64,000 nt of DNA from Saonia sp964398035 (GTDB lineage Bacteria; Bacteroidota; Bacteroidia; Flavobacteriales; Flavobacteriaceae). The DNA is taken from the NCBI GenBank assembly GCA_964398035.1, contig CAYNLI010000003.1:1-64000 (forward strand). The letters are read 5' to 3'. The translations under genes were made by a program, and so were the position numbers. This document shows, piece after piece, positions 24,951-34,826 of the stretch. The notes below the pieces were generated by a model that was not told where the DNA came from, ran no database searches, and saw only the letters and a program-made list of their open reading frames with translations. Each line of letters begins with the position of its first letter. Within the stretch, counting starts at the first letter, position 1.

Positions 24951-26060
24951 TTATTTCAATGCTTCAATAATATGTATTTGTGCATTTAATTTTTTTAATT
25001 CATCTTTTTTGGAGCAATCATATGTTTTATGTCCAAAATAATTTGACAACTTGCCTATTTTATCAATTTTTGGGTCAAATTCAATGGCACTACCTACTAA
25101 AACTTCTTTGTACAATATGCCAATTTTATCTCCCTTTTCATATTTCTCGTGAATTAAATGAGCATTCTCAATCAAGACATCAAAGAATAACTTATTGTTT
25201 TCAGGAATCATGAAATAATCCTTTTCTGTATACTCAACATATTGCTTTGTTGCAATGGCAAGAGCTCCTGAAATTAACGAGTAATATATATACTCCCGAG
25301 TAATCTCTCTTTCATAATCATTGGGACAATGGCCAGCTTCAAACAGAATTGTTGGAGTGCTCAACATTTGAAACGTATCCCCAACACAATTGGCATTAAA
25401 AGAATCATCATACCTTCCTATATGACCTGGAATCAGTTTTTGGAGCATTTTATTCATCGTGGCAATTATCTGCATGCTAATTATTCGGTTAGAGGTAATG
25501 CTTCGCTCAACATTCTGTGAAGGTGTTAAAAATGAAATTGTGGCAGGCTTAGGGGTATCCCCAACATTAAAAATAGTACGTTGACCATGAAGGTTAAAAC
25601 AAAAACCTGGTTTAACTTCATTATATATGTTTCGCAACACTATACTTTCTGGTTGGCTAAGGTTTTGAGCATCTCTGTTTAAATCAATCTCATTTGCATT
25701 AATACGAGTGTAAGCTTCTGCTCCATCAGGATTAAGTATAGGTATTATATATAGGGTACAGTTCTTTTTAATTGCAACTGAAGTTTCATTGGGCTCATTT
25801 AAAAAATTTATAAAATCTAACACAGCTTTGGTTGTTGTAGATTCATTACCGTGCATTTGGGACCACATTAGAATCTTATTTTCCCCTGAACCAACCTCAA
25901 TCATTTTAATTGATTTTCCCATTACAGATTTTCCAATTATTGTGACTTTAAACTGTTCTGAAACTGTTTCTAAAAAAGGTAAAATATCTTCGTTGGTTAC
26001 ATAACGTCTGGTAACAGATTCTTCTTTTATAGAAGAATAATCAACTCCTAGTCTCTGCAT
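24951..26060 (-). CDS. M14-family zinc carboxypeptidase
   Basis: A 369-residue metallopeptidase-like protein. Zinc-site motifs are WSQMHGNESTTTKAVLDF (about 87-104, HxxE), the substrate arginine region NLNRDAQNLSQPESI, the second zinc histidine in GFCFNLHGQRTIF and the catalytic glutamate in TILFEAGHCPNDYERE (about 236-251). No signal peptide is seen, so it looks cytoplasmic. Its substrate, perhaps peptidoglycan peptides or aspartoacylase-like amides, is unknown. Confidence 0.88.
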   Translation of the reverse strand: MQRLGVDYSSIKEESVTRRYVTNEDILPFLETVSEQFKVTIIGKSVMGKSIKMIEVGSGENKILMWSQMHGNESTTTKAVLDFINFLNEPNETSVAIKKNCTLYIIPILNPDGAEAYTRINANEIDLNRDAQNLSQPESIVLRNIYNEVKPGFCFNLHGQRTIFNVGDTPKPATISFLTPSQNVERSITSNRIISMQIIATMNKMLQKLIPGHIGRYDDSFNANCVGDTFQMLSTPTILFEAGHCPNDYEREITREYIYYSLISGALAIATKQYVEYTEKDYFMIPENNKLFFDVLIENAHLIHEKYEKGDKIGILYKEVLVGSAIEFDPKIDKIGKLSNYFGHKTYDCSKKDELKKLNAQIHIIEALK

Positions 26061-26082
26061 ACTATCATAGTTTTCTATGATG

Positions 26083-26090
26083 CAAAAGTA
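26083..26090 (-). promoter_or_regulatory. -7 box upstream of the M14 peptidase gene
   Basis: Minus-strand TACTTTTG matches TAnnTTTG and lies 23 bp upstream of the ATG. A TTG 16 bases further upstream is slightly closer than the usual spacing. Confidence 0.45.
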
Positions 26091-26123
26091 AAATCATTTT
26101 AGGTTACAATTGTAATATAATTA

Positions 26124-26278
26124 TATACATTTGTATACAGTTTGATTTGCTAAATGACTTGTATTGTATAGGTATGTAACACGATAGAAGTATTAAATAA
26201 ATTAAATCTATGATATTAAGTTAATATTCTTATAAACAATTAATTAAATTGAATTAATGAGTCTATACTTTAAGTATA
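26124..26278. promoter_or_regulatory. Two TATAC...GTATA palindromes upstream of the XRE gene
   Basis: TATAC-ATTT-GTATA at 26124-26137 and TATACTT-T-AAGTATA at 26264-26278 share the arms TATAC/GTATA. The second is 53 bp before the XRE-family start codon. They lie in an otherwise featureless 270-bp gap. Small XRE regulators commonly bind such palindromes at their own promoter, so these are candidate operators; AT-rich sequence makes chance palindromes possible. Confidence 0.35.
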
Positions 26279-26330
26279 TCTATGGTGAAATAGTTAAAAA
26301 AGAAGTTACATAGATTCAAATATATTTACA

Positions 26331-26696
26331 ATGGTAAACACGGAAAAGTTTATTGAAAGATTAGAAGAAATCTTAAAATTCTATGGTCTTTCCGCCTCTG
26401 CTTTTGCAGACAAGGTTAAAGTGCAGCGCTCAAGTATATCTCATTTATTAACGGGTAGAAATAAGCCCAGTTTAGACTTCGTCCTTAAAGTAGTTTCTAC
26501 ATTTTCTGACGTTAATCTTTATTGGTTGCTCTTGGGACAAGGCTCTTTTCCTGCAAGTACAAACAAGCTATCTCCTACCCCTATTGTTCCTGAAATTAAG
26601 AATGACAAAAGCACTCATGTTAAGGATTCAAAACCCATTGATAAAATTGTTGTTTTCTATAAAGACCATACTTTTGAATCTTTTATACCTGAATAA
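26331..26696 (+). CDS. XRE-family helix-turn-helix regulator
   Basis: A 121-residue protein with an N-terminal Cro/CI-type HTH (about residues 8-62: FIERLEEILKFYGLSASAFADKVKVQRSSISHLLTGRNKPSLDFVLKVV). The WLLLGQGSF motif follows, commonly seen after such HTHs in Bacteroidota. The C-terminal part is short, polar and ends IVVFYKDHTFESFIPE. The target genes are unknown; the adjacent lipoprotein and terC are possible. Confidence 0.9.
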   Translation: MVNTEKFIERLEEILKFYGLSASAFADKVKVQRSSISHLLTGRNKPSLDFVLKVVSTFSDVNLYWLLLGQGSFPASTNKLSPTPIVPEIKNDKSTHVKDSKPIDKIVVFYKDHTFESFIPE

Positions 26697-26753
26697 TAAT
26701 CAAACATTGTAATCTCTTTGTAATAACTAGAAGTATTTCTTTTATTTGTATAA

Positions 26754-27131
26754 ATGATTCTAAAAACCTTTTTTACCTGTATTATAATATTATTAGCAGT
26801 CTCCTGTTACCAACCGAATAGGGATTGTAGAAACTTTAAAACCGGTGAGTTCACCTTTACTACTATAATCAACGGGGAAGAGAAAACGACCACTTTTGTT
26901 AGAACCGATAAAATAGAAATAGATTATTTTAATGGAAAAGTAGATACATCTTCTGTAAGATGGATAAATGATTGCGAGTATATCGTAAAAAAGTTAAATC
27001 CAAAATCAATGGCAGAAGAAAAATCCATACATATGAAAATACTATCAACAACCGCTGATACATATGATTTTGAATACAATGTAGTGGGAGATAGTAAAAA
27101 ATCTAAAGGCACCGCAATAAAAATTAATTAA
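26754..27131 (+). CDS. Hypothetical lipoprotein
   Basis: A 125-residue protein with a lipoprotein signal peptide (FFTCIIILLAVSC, lipobox cysteine about residue 18). A small, probably beta-rich domain follows (CRNFKTGEFTF, DKIEIDYFNGKVDTSSVRWINDCEYIV). Two further cysteines (after the lipid cysteine) could form a disulfide. Homologues in Flavobacteria carry inconsistent names; no function is established. It ends 2 bp before terC and is probably cotranscribed with it. Confidence 0.75.
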   Translation: MILKTFFTCIIILLAVSCYQPNRDCRNFKTGEFTFTTIINGEEKTTTFVRTDKIEIDYFNGKVDTSSVRWINDCEYIVKKLNPKSMAEEKSIHMKILSTTADTYDFEYNVVGDSKKSKGTAIKIN

Positions 27132-27133
27132 CC

Positions 27134-27943
27134 ATGTTTGAAATTTTCACTAGTCCAGATGCTTGGATAGCGCTATTGACACTTACATTTTTAGAAATAG
27201 TCTTAGGAATAGATAATATCATTTTTATATCTATAGCAGCTGGTAAATTAGAAAAGGGCATGCGTAAAAAGGCCACCAATATAGGTTTGGTATTAGCCAT
27301 GGCAATGAGAATTTTATTATTGTTTGCTATTTCTCTTTTAACTTCTTTAAAAAACCCATTTTGGATAATTGATAGTTCATGGATATCTGGCGGTATAAGT
27401 GGACAAGCATTGATTCTTTTTGGAGGAGGTCTTTTTCTTTTATATAAGAGTACTAAAGAAATTCATGAAAAAATTGAAGATAAAGAGCATGATGAACGTG
27501 AAGTGAAAAAGCACAGATCTTCTTCCTTGTCCAATGCCATCATACAAATAACCGTTATTAACATTGTATTTTCTTTTGACTCTATTTTAACAGCTATAGG
27601 GATGACCAATGGTATATCTCCAAACCCAAGTGATGCACTTATACTAATGGTTGTTGCTGTTGTTATTTCCGTAATTATAATGATGCTTTTTGCTAATCCT
27701 GTAGGGCAGTTTGTAAACAAACACCCTTCCATTCAAGTATTGGGGCTCTCTTTTTTAATTCTAATAGGCTTTATGCTGATTGCAGAAGCTGCCCATATTT
27801 CTCACCTAAACGTATTTGACAATGAAGTAGGTGTTATTCCTAAAGGGTATCTATACTTTACAATTTCTTTCTCTCTGATGATAGAATTTTTAAATATGAG
27901 AATGCAAAAGAAAAAGAAAACAACTAGTGAAATTGAATCATAA
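27134..27943 (+). CDS. TerC-family integral membrane protein
   Basis: A 269-residue inner-membrane protein with about seven helices. The family signature is present: LTFLEIVLGIDNIIFISIAAGKL at the N terminus and IVFSFDSILTAIGMTNG in the second half, each with a membrane-embedded aspartate, separated by an acidic/basic loop (HEKIEDKEHDEREVKKHRSS). TerC proteins are linked to manganese export and tellurite resistance. It starts 2 bp after the lipoprotein gene. Confidence 0.92.
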   Translation: MFEIFTSPDAWIALLTLTFLEIVLGIDNIIFISIAAGKLEKGMRKKATNIGLVLAMAMRILLLFAISLLTSLKNPFWIIDSSWISGGISGQALILFGGGLFLLYKSTKEIHEKIEDKEHDEREVKKHRSSSLSNAIIQITVINIVFSFDSILTAIGMTNGISPNPSDALILMVVAVVISVIIMMLFANPVGQFVNKHPSIQVLGLSFLILIGFMLIAEAAHISHLNVFDNEVGVIPKGYLYFTISFSLMIEFLNMRMQKKKKTTSEIES

Positions 27944-28000
27944 CTTACAGATAATTAATATAAAAAACTCACCCAATTTTACATCAAGAAAACCCAAGTA

Positions 28001-28115
28001 AACTACCTCGGGGCAATTCCGCCTTGCTCTCAGGCAGACCCACGAGGCATTAAGTAAGAATATTTTTCATATTTCAACGCAAGCGTCGAGTTATTAAACC
28101 ACAATGTGGGAATAA
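28001..28115 (+). repeat. Copy A of a ~115-bp intergenic repeat
   Basis: Starts with an AACTACCTCG block and includes CCACGAGGCATTAAG, a TATTTTTCATATTT core, ACGCAAG and ATTAAACC...ATGTGGGAATAA. The same blocks occur in the same order in copy B (60424-60537, opposite strand) and, more diverged, in copy C (47406-47525). It lies between the convergent terC and hydroxylase genes. ACCTCG and CGAGG form the arms of a stem. No ORF is present, so it looks like a non-autonomous repeat. Confidence 0.75.
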
Positions 28116-28201
28116 TGGTTTCTGTAAAAGCAGGTACTATCGCATTAGTGTGATAAATTGAGGTTGAGAATTAATTGCTTTTTATTCCCTTGCCCATTAC
28201 A

Positions 28202-29158
28202 TTAATTAGGTCTAGTATATGCAACACTAGAGTTGTCTTTTTTTTGCTCTTCAAACAAAAGTTGCTGCTGTCTAACTGTGAGCGTACTGCCATCTGGACT
28301 CCAACCTGGAGGTCCGAAAATGTACATGAGTGCATGGGAAAGCTTTTTTGACTTCCTAACATCATTATAAATATCCTTAAACTCATGGGTAAGTATAATG
28401 ATGGGATTGTTTGAATTAGGCGCATGGATTACCCCAAATTTTACATCAATATTATCATCTAACTCTATCCATGTTCCAAACAATTTATCAAAAAAGTTTA
28501 AAAATCCACCATGGTTTTTATCCAAATATTCTACATTTTGAGCATGGTGGGCCTGGTGCATAGTATGTGTGTTCATAAACTTTTCTATAAAACCCATTTT
28601 TGGAACATAAACAGAATGTAATTGAAATTGCCACAATGCCTCTATTCCCAGACATACCACAACCATTTCTACAGGGAATCCAACAGCTGGCATCCACATG
28701 TAAAATAAAGGCTTGTACAAAATAGTAAACCAACCATTACGTACAGCTGTTCCTAAATTATAATTATCTGATGAATGGTGAACAATATGTGCCGCCCAGA
28801 GAATTCTTATCTCATGATTGGCCCTGTGGAACCAATAATAAGTGAAATCATCTGCCAATTGGCACAGCAACCATAAGTACCAAACATAGCCAAATGATTT
28901 ATATCCCAAAATATTAGTGGCTACTCCATCAACAATAGGATTAAACATTGCGTAGACAAATTTAAAAAGAGCTATGGTGTAAACTACTTTTAACAATGGG
29001 GCTATAATGGCAGATCCCACGCCCATAAAACCACTTGCAGCTAAATCTTTCCACTCATACAAATCTTCTTTTCCATGAGTTTTACTATATGCTAGTTCTA
29101 ATAAAATAAAGGCTATAAAACACGGTGCTCCATATACCAGAGGGTTGGTGAAATCCAT
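28202..29158 (-). CDS. Sterol desaturase/fatty acid hydroxylase family protein
   Basis: A 318-residue integral membrane di-iron enzyme of the fatty acid hydroxylase superfamily. The histidine boxes are visible: FHRANHEIR (about 111), VHHSSDNYN (about 128) and HTMHQAHHAQNVEYLDKNHGG (about 198-218). Four or so membrane segments precede and surround them. In Flavobacteria such proteins hydroxylate lipids or carotenoids; the substrate here is unknown. Single gene, with repeat copy A downstream. Confidence 0.9.
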   Translation of the reverse strand: MDFTNPLVYGAPCFIAFILLELAYSKTHGKEDLYEWKDLAASGFMGVGSAIIAPLLKVVYTIALFKFVYAMFNPIVDGVATNILGYKSFGYVWYLWLLCQLADDFTYYWFHRANHEIRILWAAHIVHHSSDNYNLGTAVRNGWFTILYKPLFYMWMPAVGFPVEMVVVCLGIEALWQFQLHSVYVPKMGFIEKFMNTHTMHQAHHAQNVEYLDKNHGGFLNFFDKLFGTWIELDDNIDVKFGVIHAPNSNNPIIILTHEFKDIYNDVRKSKKLSHALMYIFGPPGWSPDGSTLTVRQQQLLFEEQKKDNSSVAYTRPN

Positions 29159-29224
29159 CTACATTCTAATTTAGGTAAAGATACTTGATATTAAAAAATT
29201 GTGTGTAATAAATAGAAAAATCTA

Positions 29225-31855
29225 TTAAAATAAAGTAGGCTGCTCAGAATCTCCTTCTTTAGAGCCTTTCTTTTCTTGTTCTGGCATAATGTTTTCTTCA
29301 TCTACTACTTCTATATCTTTGGGTTCATTCTCTTTGGGCTCTTCGTATGGCAGAGGCTCAAGTGCATTCATGTTTTTGACTTTTTCTGATGTCAAATGAT
29401 TCCCCATGGCCTTTATACCTTTTATAGCAATAAAGTTTTCCAAGTCAACTGTTTGGTTTGGTTTAAGGTCTTTACCTCTTTGCTTGGTGAAATCTATTTC
29501 TGCCACAGGTCTCCAATCTGTAGAAACAAGTTCTAAAAATGATTTAGGGTGTTCAGAAATAAATAAATCTTCTTTATTTTCATGCTCTATCAAAAATCTT
29601 TTTACATAATACCGTTCCTTTTCACCGTCATAATATATGGCAGACAGCGGTTTCTTTGGATTCCATTTTTCTAAAACAATCATGTCTTCATCAAAATGAT
29701 TGGTGAGATTAGGTGCAATGGTTTTCGCAATTCCTTTTTGGGTAACAATAAGCAACATGTCATTTCCTCTGAATTCACCCAATAAATCCCCTCTTCCATC
29801 AACATTTAACCTTCTAACAACATCATCGAACCAAATTTTTCTAGGTTTTAAAGTGGACACTCCTTTTTCTTTCAGCTCTATACGTTTTACTGAATACTTT
29901 GAAACTATATTTCCTTTAGATGACCTTCCCTTAATTAAAACATCGGCAAAATCTATATCCCATTTTAACTTCTTAATACTGCCTACCTGCCGTAAAAGTA
30001 CCGTCACTATTTCTGCTTCGCCATTTGGGTTAGCTGTAAAATATAATAAGTCAGAATTGGGTTTTCCATTTGTGAGGTCATATAATTTATCCCTAGTGGT
30101 GCTTGTTACATTAAAACGCTTCACATAACTTGCTCCGCCCTTGCCATCCTTATAAATCATATTATAAGTTGTGCGAGAATCTTTCTTCTTAAATACAGCG
30201 ACATGGATAATATTTTTTCCGATAAAGGTTTTGGAATCTACTCTAGTGACCATCATTTTACCATCATTGGTAAACACAATAATATCGTCTATATCACTAC
30301 AATCTGTAACATATTCATCTTTTCGTAATGATGTTCCAATAAAACCCTCTTCCCTATTTACATAGAGTTTGGTATTTCTGATGACCACCTTGGTTGCTTC
30401 AATATCATCAAAAATCCTAATCTCAGATTTACGTTCCCTTCCTTTACCGTATTTCCTTTTCAGGTTCTTAAAATAATCTATGGCAAATTCAATAAGGTTG
30501 TTTAAATGATGCTTTACTTCTGCTATTCTCTCATCAAGTGTATCTAAAAGTTGTTGCGCTTTATCCTTATCAAATTTAGAAATCCGCTTGATTTTAATTT
30601 CTGTCAACCTAACAATATCCTCCTCTGTAACTGCTCTTTTTAAGTGTTTTGTAAAAGGTTCTAACCCCTTATCTATAGCACTGATGACGCCTTCCCATGT
30701 CTCTTCTTCTTCTATATTCCTATAGATTTTGTTTTCAATAAAAATACGTTCTAAAGAAGCAAAATGCCATTGTTCTTCCAGTTCCATTAATTGTATTTCC
30801 AGTTCTGCCTTTAACAATTGTACCGTTAAATCTACTGAGTGTTTCAACATTTCTGTTACCCCAATAAACAAAGGTTTGTTATCCTCAATAATACAGCCCA
30901 ATGGAGAAATAGAAGATTCACATGATGTAAAAGCATAAAGGGCATCTATGGTTTTATCTGGGGATATACCGCTTGGTAAATGCACCAAAATTTCCACATC
31001 GGCCGCAGTATTGTCTTCAATTTTCTTAATTTTTATCTTTCCTTTTTCATTGGCCTTAAGGATAGAATCTATTAAAGTTGATGTATTTGTTCCGTATGGA
31101 ATTTCATTGATTACCAGTGTGTTTTTATCAAATTGGGAGATTTTGGCCCGCACTCGTATTTTTCCTCCCCTAAGACCATCATTATAATTGCTTACATCTA
31201 TAATTCCTGATGTAGCAAAATCTGGGAAAATTGTAAATCGTTGCCCTTTTAGGTGTTTTATTGACGCATCTATCAGTTCAATAAAATTATGCGGCAATAT
31301 TTTTGTAGAAAGCCCAACGGCAATACCTTCTGCTCCTTGAGCCAATAATAATGGGAACTTAACGGGCAGATTTATAGGTTCTTTTTTTCTACCGTCGTAA
31401 GATTGTTGCCACTCTGTAATCTTAGGGCTAAAAATTACTTCCAGTGCAAATTTAGAAAGCCTAGCTTCAATATATCTAGAAGCAGCTGCCCTATCCCCTG
31501 TCAATATATTACCCCAGTTACCCTGAGTATCTATCAATAGATCTTTCTGTCCAATCTGCACCATGGCATCGGCAATACTGGCATCTCCGTGTGGATGATA
31601 CTGCATGGTATGCCCTACCACGTTGGCAACTTTATTATACCTACCATCATCCAACTCCTTGAGTGAGTGCATTATTCTTCGTTGCACTGGCTTAAATCCA
31701 TCTTCAATTGCTGGTACGGCCCGTTCCAATATTACATACGAAGCATAGTCCAAAAACCATTCCTTGTACATGCCAGTTACCTTGACCAAGGTATCCTGAT
31801 TGTTGTCTTCTGATTGGTCTAAATGTTCTTCGTTTACTTCTTCACTTTCTTCCAT
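29225..31855 (-). CDS. parC: Topoisomerase IV subunit A (ParC-type)
   Basis: An 876-residue type IIA topoisomerase A subunit that cuts and religates DNA to decatenate chromosomes. The catalytic tyrosine is Y128 in DRAAASRYIEAR. Upstream is VQRRIMHSLKELDDGRYNKVANVVG with HPHGDASIADAMV, and a coiled-coil tower region follows (about 380-470). Then comes a beta-propeller-like C-terminal domain, with an acidic tail rich in E and K. It lies 32 bp after the parE gene, and the tail is dissimilar from gyrase GyrA boxes, supporting topoisomerase IV. Confidence 0.92.
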   Translation of the reverse strand: MEESEEVNEEHLDQSEDNNQDTLVKVTGMYKEWFLDYASYVILERAVPAIEDGFKPVQRRIMHSLKELDDGRYNKVANVVGHTMQYHPHGDASIADAMVQIGQKDLLIDTQGNWGNILTGDRAAASRYIEARLSKFALEVIFSPKITEWQQSYDGRKKEPINLPVKFPLLLAQGAEGIAVGLSTKILPHNFIELIDASIKHLKGQRFTIFPDFATSGIIDVSNYNDGLRGGKIRVRAKISQFDKNTLVINEIPYGTNTSTLIDSILKANEKGKIKIKKIEDNTAADVEILVHLPSGISPDKTIDALYAFTSCESSISPLGCIIEDNKPLFIGVTEMLKHSVDLTVQLLKAELEIQLMELEEQWHFASLERIFIENKIYRNIEEEETWEGVISAIDKGLEPFTKHLKRAVTEEDIVRLTEIKIKRISKFDKDKAQQLLDTLDERIAEVKHHLNNLIEFAIDYFKNLKRKYGKGRERKSEIRIFDDIEATKVVIRNTKLYVNREEGFIGTSLRKDEYVTDCSDIDDIIVFTNDGKMMVTRVDSKTFIGKNIIHVAVFKKKDSRTTYNMIYKDGKGGASYVKRFNVTSTTRDKLYDLTNGKPNSDLLYFTANPNGEAEIVTVLLRQVGSIKKLKWDIDFADVLIKGRSSKGNIVSKYSVKRIELKEKGVSTLKPRKIWFDDVVRRLNVDGRGDLLGEFRGNDMLLIVTQKGIAKTIAPNLTNHFDEDMIVLEKWNPKKPLSAIYYDGEKERYYVKRFLIEHENKEDLFISEHPKSFLELVSTDWRPVAEIDFTKQRGKDLKPNQTVDLENFIAIKGIKAMGNHLTSEKVKNMNALEPLPYEEPKENEPKDIEVVDEENIMPEQEKKGSKEGDSEQPTLF

Positions 31856-31887
31856 AAAGAAAGACTCGTATTATTCTTGGTTTATAA

Positions 31888-33744
31888 TTAGTTTTCCTTA
31901 ATCAGATCAAGTTCAACTTTAAGGTTTTCTATGATAAATTTCTGTCTGTCAGGTGTGTTTTTGCCCATATAAAATTCCAATAGTTTTTCTATGGACATTG
32001 TTTTGTCCAACATTATGGGTTCTAACCGAATATCATCCCCAATAAAATATTTGAATTCATCCGGAGATATTTCACCCAAACCTTTAAATCGGGTAATTTC
32101 AGGTTTTCCAGACAGTTTATTCATCGCCGTAATTTTTTCTTCCTGACTATAGCAATAGAAAGTCTCTTTCTTGTTGCGCACTCTAAACAAAGGCGTTTGT
32201 AAAACATACAAATGGTTTTCTTTTATCAATTCTGGAAAAAATTGAAGAAAGAACGTAATGAGCAATAAGCGTATGTGCATCCCATCTACATCGGCATCTG
32301 TAGCGATAACAATATTGTTGTACCTAAGGTTGTCCATAGATTCCTCTATGTTCAATGCTGCTTGCAATAGATTGAATTCCTCATTCTCATACACAATTTT
32401 TTTAGACATTCCGTAGCAATTCAAAGGCTTGCCCCTAAGACTAAAAACAGCCTGAGTATTTACATCTCGAGACTTGGTTATGGAACCAGATGCTGAATCT
32501 CCTTCTGTGATGAACAATGTAGATTCCAAGCGTCTATCTTTCTTCATATCGCCTAAATGAACTCGGCAATCCCTAAGTTTTTTATTGTGCAAGTTGGATT
32601 TTCTTGCCCGTTCTTTGGCTAATTTACGAATGCCCGATAAATCTTTTCTTTCCCGTTCTGCTTGCAGAATTTTTGACTGAAGTTTTTCGGCCGTATCTGG
32701 ATTTTTGTGCAGATAATTGTCCAAATACTTCCCCACAAAATCATTGATGTAAGTTCTTACCGTTGGGAAATTTCCACCCATATCCGTTGAGCCCAATTTT
32801 GTTTTGGTCTGACTCTCAAAAATAGGTTCCATTACTTTTATGGAAATAGCTGATATTATTGATTTCCTTATATCCGAAGCTTCATAATTTTTACCATAAA
32901 AATCCCGTATGGTCTTTACCAATGACTCTCTAAAGGCTGCATGGTGAGTACCTCCCTGAGTTGTATGCTGCCCATTCACAAAAGAATGGTATTCTTCACT
33001 ATACTGGGTTTTGCTATGTGTTATGGCTACTTCTATATCTTCCCCTTTTAAATGAATGATAGGGTACAACATATCTTCTGTACTGTTGTTGTCTTCCAAA
33101 AGGTCTTTTAAACCATTTTCTGAATGGAATTTTTCACCATTAAAAACTATGGTAAGGCCTAAATTAAGATACACATAGTTTTTAAGCATGCGCTCCACAT
33201 ACTCGTTCCTATACTTGTATTTTTTAAAAATGGCTTCATCAGGAATAAAGGAAACCTTTGTTCCTCTTCGTTTGGAAGACTCCAAAGGACCATCTTCAAC
33301 AACTAGATTCCCTTGACTGAATTCTGCCGTCTTTATTTTATTCTCCCTACTGGATTCTACTTTAAAAAATGAGGACAGTGCATTTACTGCTTTGGTACCA
33401 ACACCATTTAGACCTACAGATTTTTTAAAGGCCTTGGAGTCATACTTTCCACCAGTATTCATTTTAGAAACCACATCCACTACCTTTCCCAAAGGTATTC
33501 CTCTACCGTAATCCCTAACACTTACGACATTGTCTTTAATAATGATTTCAATGGTCTTACCCGCTCCCATTACAAATTCATCAATACAATTGTCCAAAAC
33601 TTCTTTTAAAAGAATATAGATACCGTCATCGGCTGAGGAACCATCTCCCAGTTTTCCAATGTACATGCCAGGACGCATACGAATATGCTCTTTCCAGTCC
33701 AAGGAGCGAATATTGTCTTCGGTATATTGTGTATCCTGAGCCAT
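31888..33744 (-). CDS. parE: Topoisomerase IV subunit B (ParE-type)
   Basis: The ATPase subunit, 618 residues. The GHKL ATP site is seen as LKEVLDNCIDEFVMGAGKTI, DYGRGIPLG and GLNGVGTKAVNALS (about 46-118). The transducer region includes QGGTHHAAFRE. The Toprim domain holds FITEGDSASGSI (about 416-427) and the DADVDGMHIRLLL acidic motif (about 500-512). It sits immediately upstream of the A subunit in the same orientation. Confidence 0.95.
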   Translation of the reverse strand: MAQDTQYTEDNIRSLDWKEHIRMRPGMYIGKLGDGSSADDGIYILLKEVLDNCIDEFVMGAGKTIEIIIKDNVVSVRDYGRGIPLGKVVDVVSKMNTGGKYDSKAFKKSVGLNGVGTKAVNALSSFFKVESSRENKIKTAEFSQGNLVVEDGPLESSKRRGTKVSFIPDEAIFKKYKYRNEYVERMLKNYVYLNLGLTIVFNGEKFHSENGLKDLLEDNNSTEDMLYPIIHLKGEDIEVAITHSKTQYSEEYHSFVNGQHTTQGGTHHAAFRESLVKTIRDFYGKNYEASDIRKSIISAISIKVMEPIFESQTKTKLGSTDMGGNFPTVRTYINDFVGKYLDNYLHKNPDTAEKLQSKILQAERERKDLSGIRKLAKERARKSNLHNKKLRDCRVHLGDMKKDRRLESTLFITEGDSASGSITKSRDVNTQAVFSLRGKPLNCYGMSKKIVYENEEFNLLQAALNIEESMDNLRYNNIVIATDADVDGMHIRLLLITFFLQFFPELIKENHLYVLQTPLFRVRNKKETFYCYSQEEKITAMNKLSGKPEITRFKGLGEISPDEFKYFIGDDIRLEPIMLDKTMSIEKLLEFYMGKNTPDRQKFIIENLKVELDLIKEN

Positions 33745-33856
33745 TAAATAGTTTTGCTGTGTAGGTCTGCTAATATAGGAAGTGTAGCAAAAAAATAAAA
33801 CCCTTGACCCTTAAAGTAATTAACAAAACAACCTATATTTTGTTGATAGGCTTATT

Positions 33857-34753
33857 TTATGTTCTTTTTTTCCCAGAAACCAGCATAACACCAAAAATAA
33901 CCACCAACATTCCCATCATTTGAATCACAGTTATTGCTTCGTCCAAAAAAAGATATGCAAGAACAATTGTGGATATGGGTCCTAAACTCCCAAAGATTGA
34001 AAAAGTTGAGGCTCCTAAACGTTCAATAGCTTCGGAAACCAAAAATGAAGGAATCAAGGTTGAGAAAATGGCCATGGCCAACCCAAGCAAATATACTTCT
34101 ACGGGATATTCAAACAAATTGAAATCAGCAATGAAAATATAATGTACAACAACGCAAACAGTGGAAATAATCATAGCGTAAGCCGTAAAGGTGACCGAAC
34201 CAAATTTTGGGATGAGCCATCCACTGCCCACCAAATACATGGCATAGGTAAGTGCACTTAAAAAGATTAAAAATCCGCCCCAATAAACATCATCTCCTTT
34301 AACTCCTATCTCATTCCAGAAAACAATAAGTATCCCTAAATAGGTTATTAGAATTGCGATGGTCTGTTTTTTACTGATTTTATTTTTAAAAAATAACCAA
34401 GACAATAACACCACCATGGTTGGGTAGATAAATAATATGATTCTTTCCAAACCAGCTTTAAGGTACTGTAATCCCTCAAAATCGAATAAACTAGCTAAAT
34501 AATACCCCACAAAACCAAAGAAAATTAGCCACAAATAATCTTTTGAGTTTATTGCTGAAGAATGCAATGGTTTTTTCCAAATAGCAATGGCGACGTAAAA
34601 AGGAAGAGCAAACACCATTCTAAAGAAAAGCAACGTCACCGCATCTACATGATATTGATAGGCAAGTTTTACCATTATTGCTTTTGCTGAAAACAGCACT
34701 ACTCCTAGAATGGCAAAAACAATTCCAATTGTTGCAGATGATTTTTTAATCAT
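33857..34753 (-). CDS. EamA/DMT-superfamily transporter
   Basis: A 298-residue protein with ten predicted membrane helices in two EamA repeats. Repeat 1 is about 7-140, with PFYVAIAIWKKPL and ILFIYPTMVVLLSWLFFKNKISKKQ. Repeat 2 is about 155-292, ending FSIFGSLGPISTIVLAYLFLDEAITVIQ. The motif at the end of each repeat is the usual place for the EamA signature. The substrate, probably a metabolite exported or imported, is unknown. Confidence 0.88.
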   Translation of the reverse strand: MIKKSSATIGIVFAILGVVLFSAKAIMVKLAYQYHVDAVTLLFFRMVFALPFYVAIAIWKKPLHSSAINSKDYLWLIFFGFVGYYLASLFDFEGLQYLKAGLERIILFIYPTMVVLLSWLFFKNKISKKQTIAILITYLGILIVFWNEIGVKGDDVYWGGFLIFLSALTYAMYLVGSGWLIPKFGSVTFTAYAMIISTVCVVVHYIFIADFNLFEYPVEVYLLGLAMAIFSTLIPSFLVSEAIERLGASTFSIFGSLGPISTIVLAYLFLDEAITVIQMMGMLVVIFGVMLVSGKKRT

Positions 34754-34826
34754 TCTGCTAAGCTAAAGTCAAACTATAAAAAAAGGTATTTCAATTTTAA
34801 GGAATTACGATACTCAAGCAATAAAA

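Noticed and set aside
29225..33744. GyrA/GyrB instead of topoisomerase IV
   Set aside because: The paired adjacent genes and the lack of a recognisable GyrA-box in the C-terminal domain favour ParC/ParE, though gyrase genes outside the window cannot be compared.
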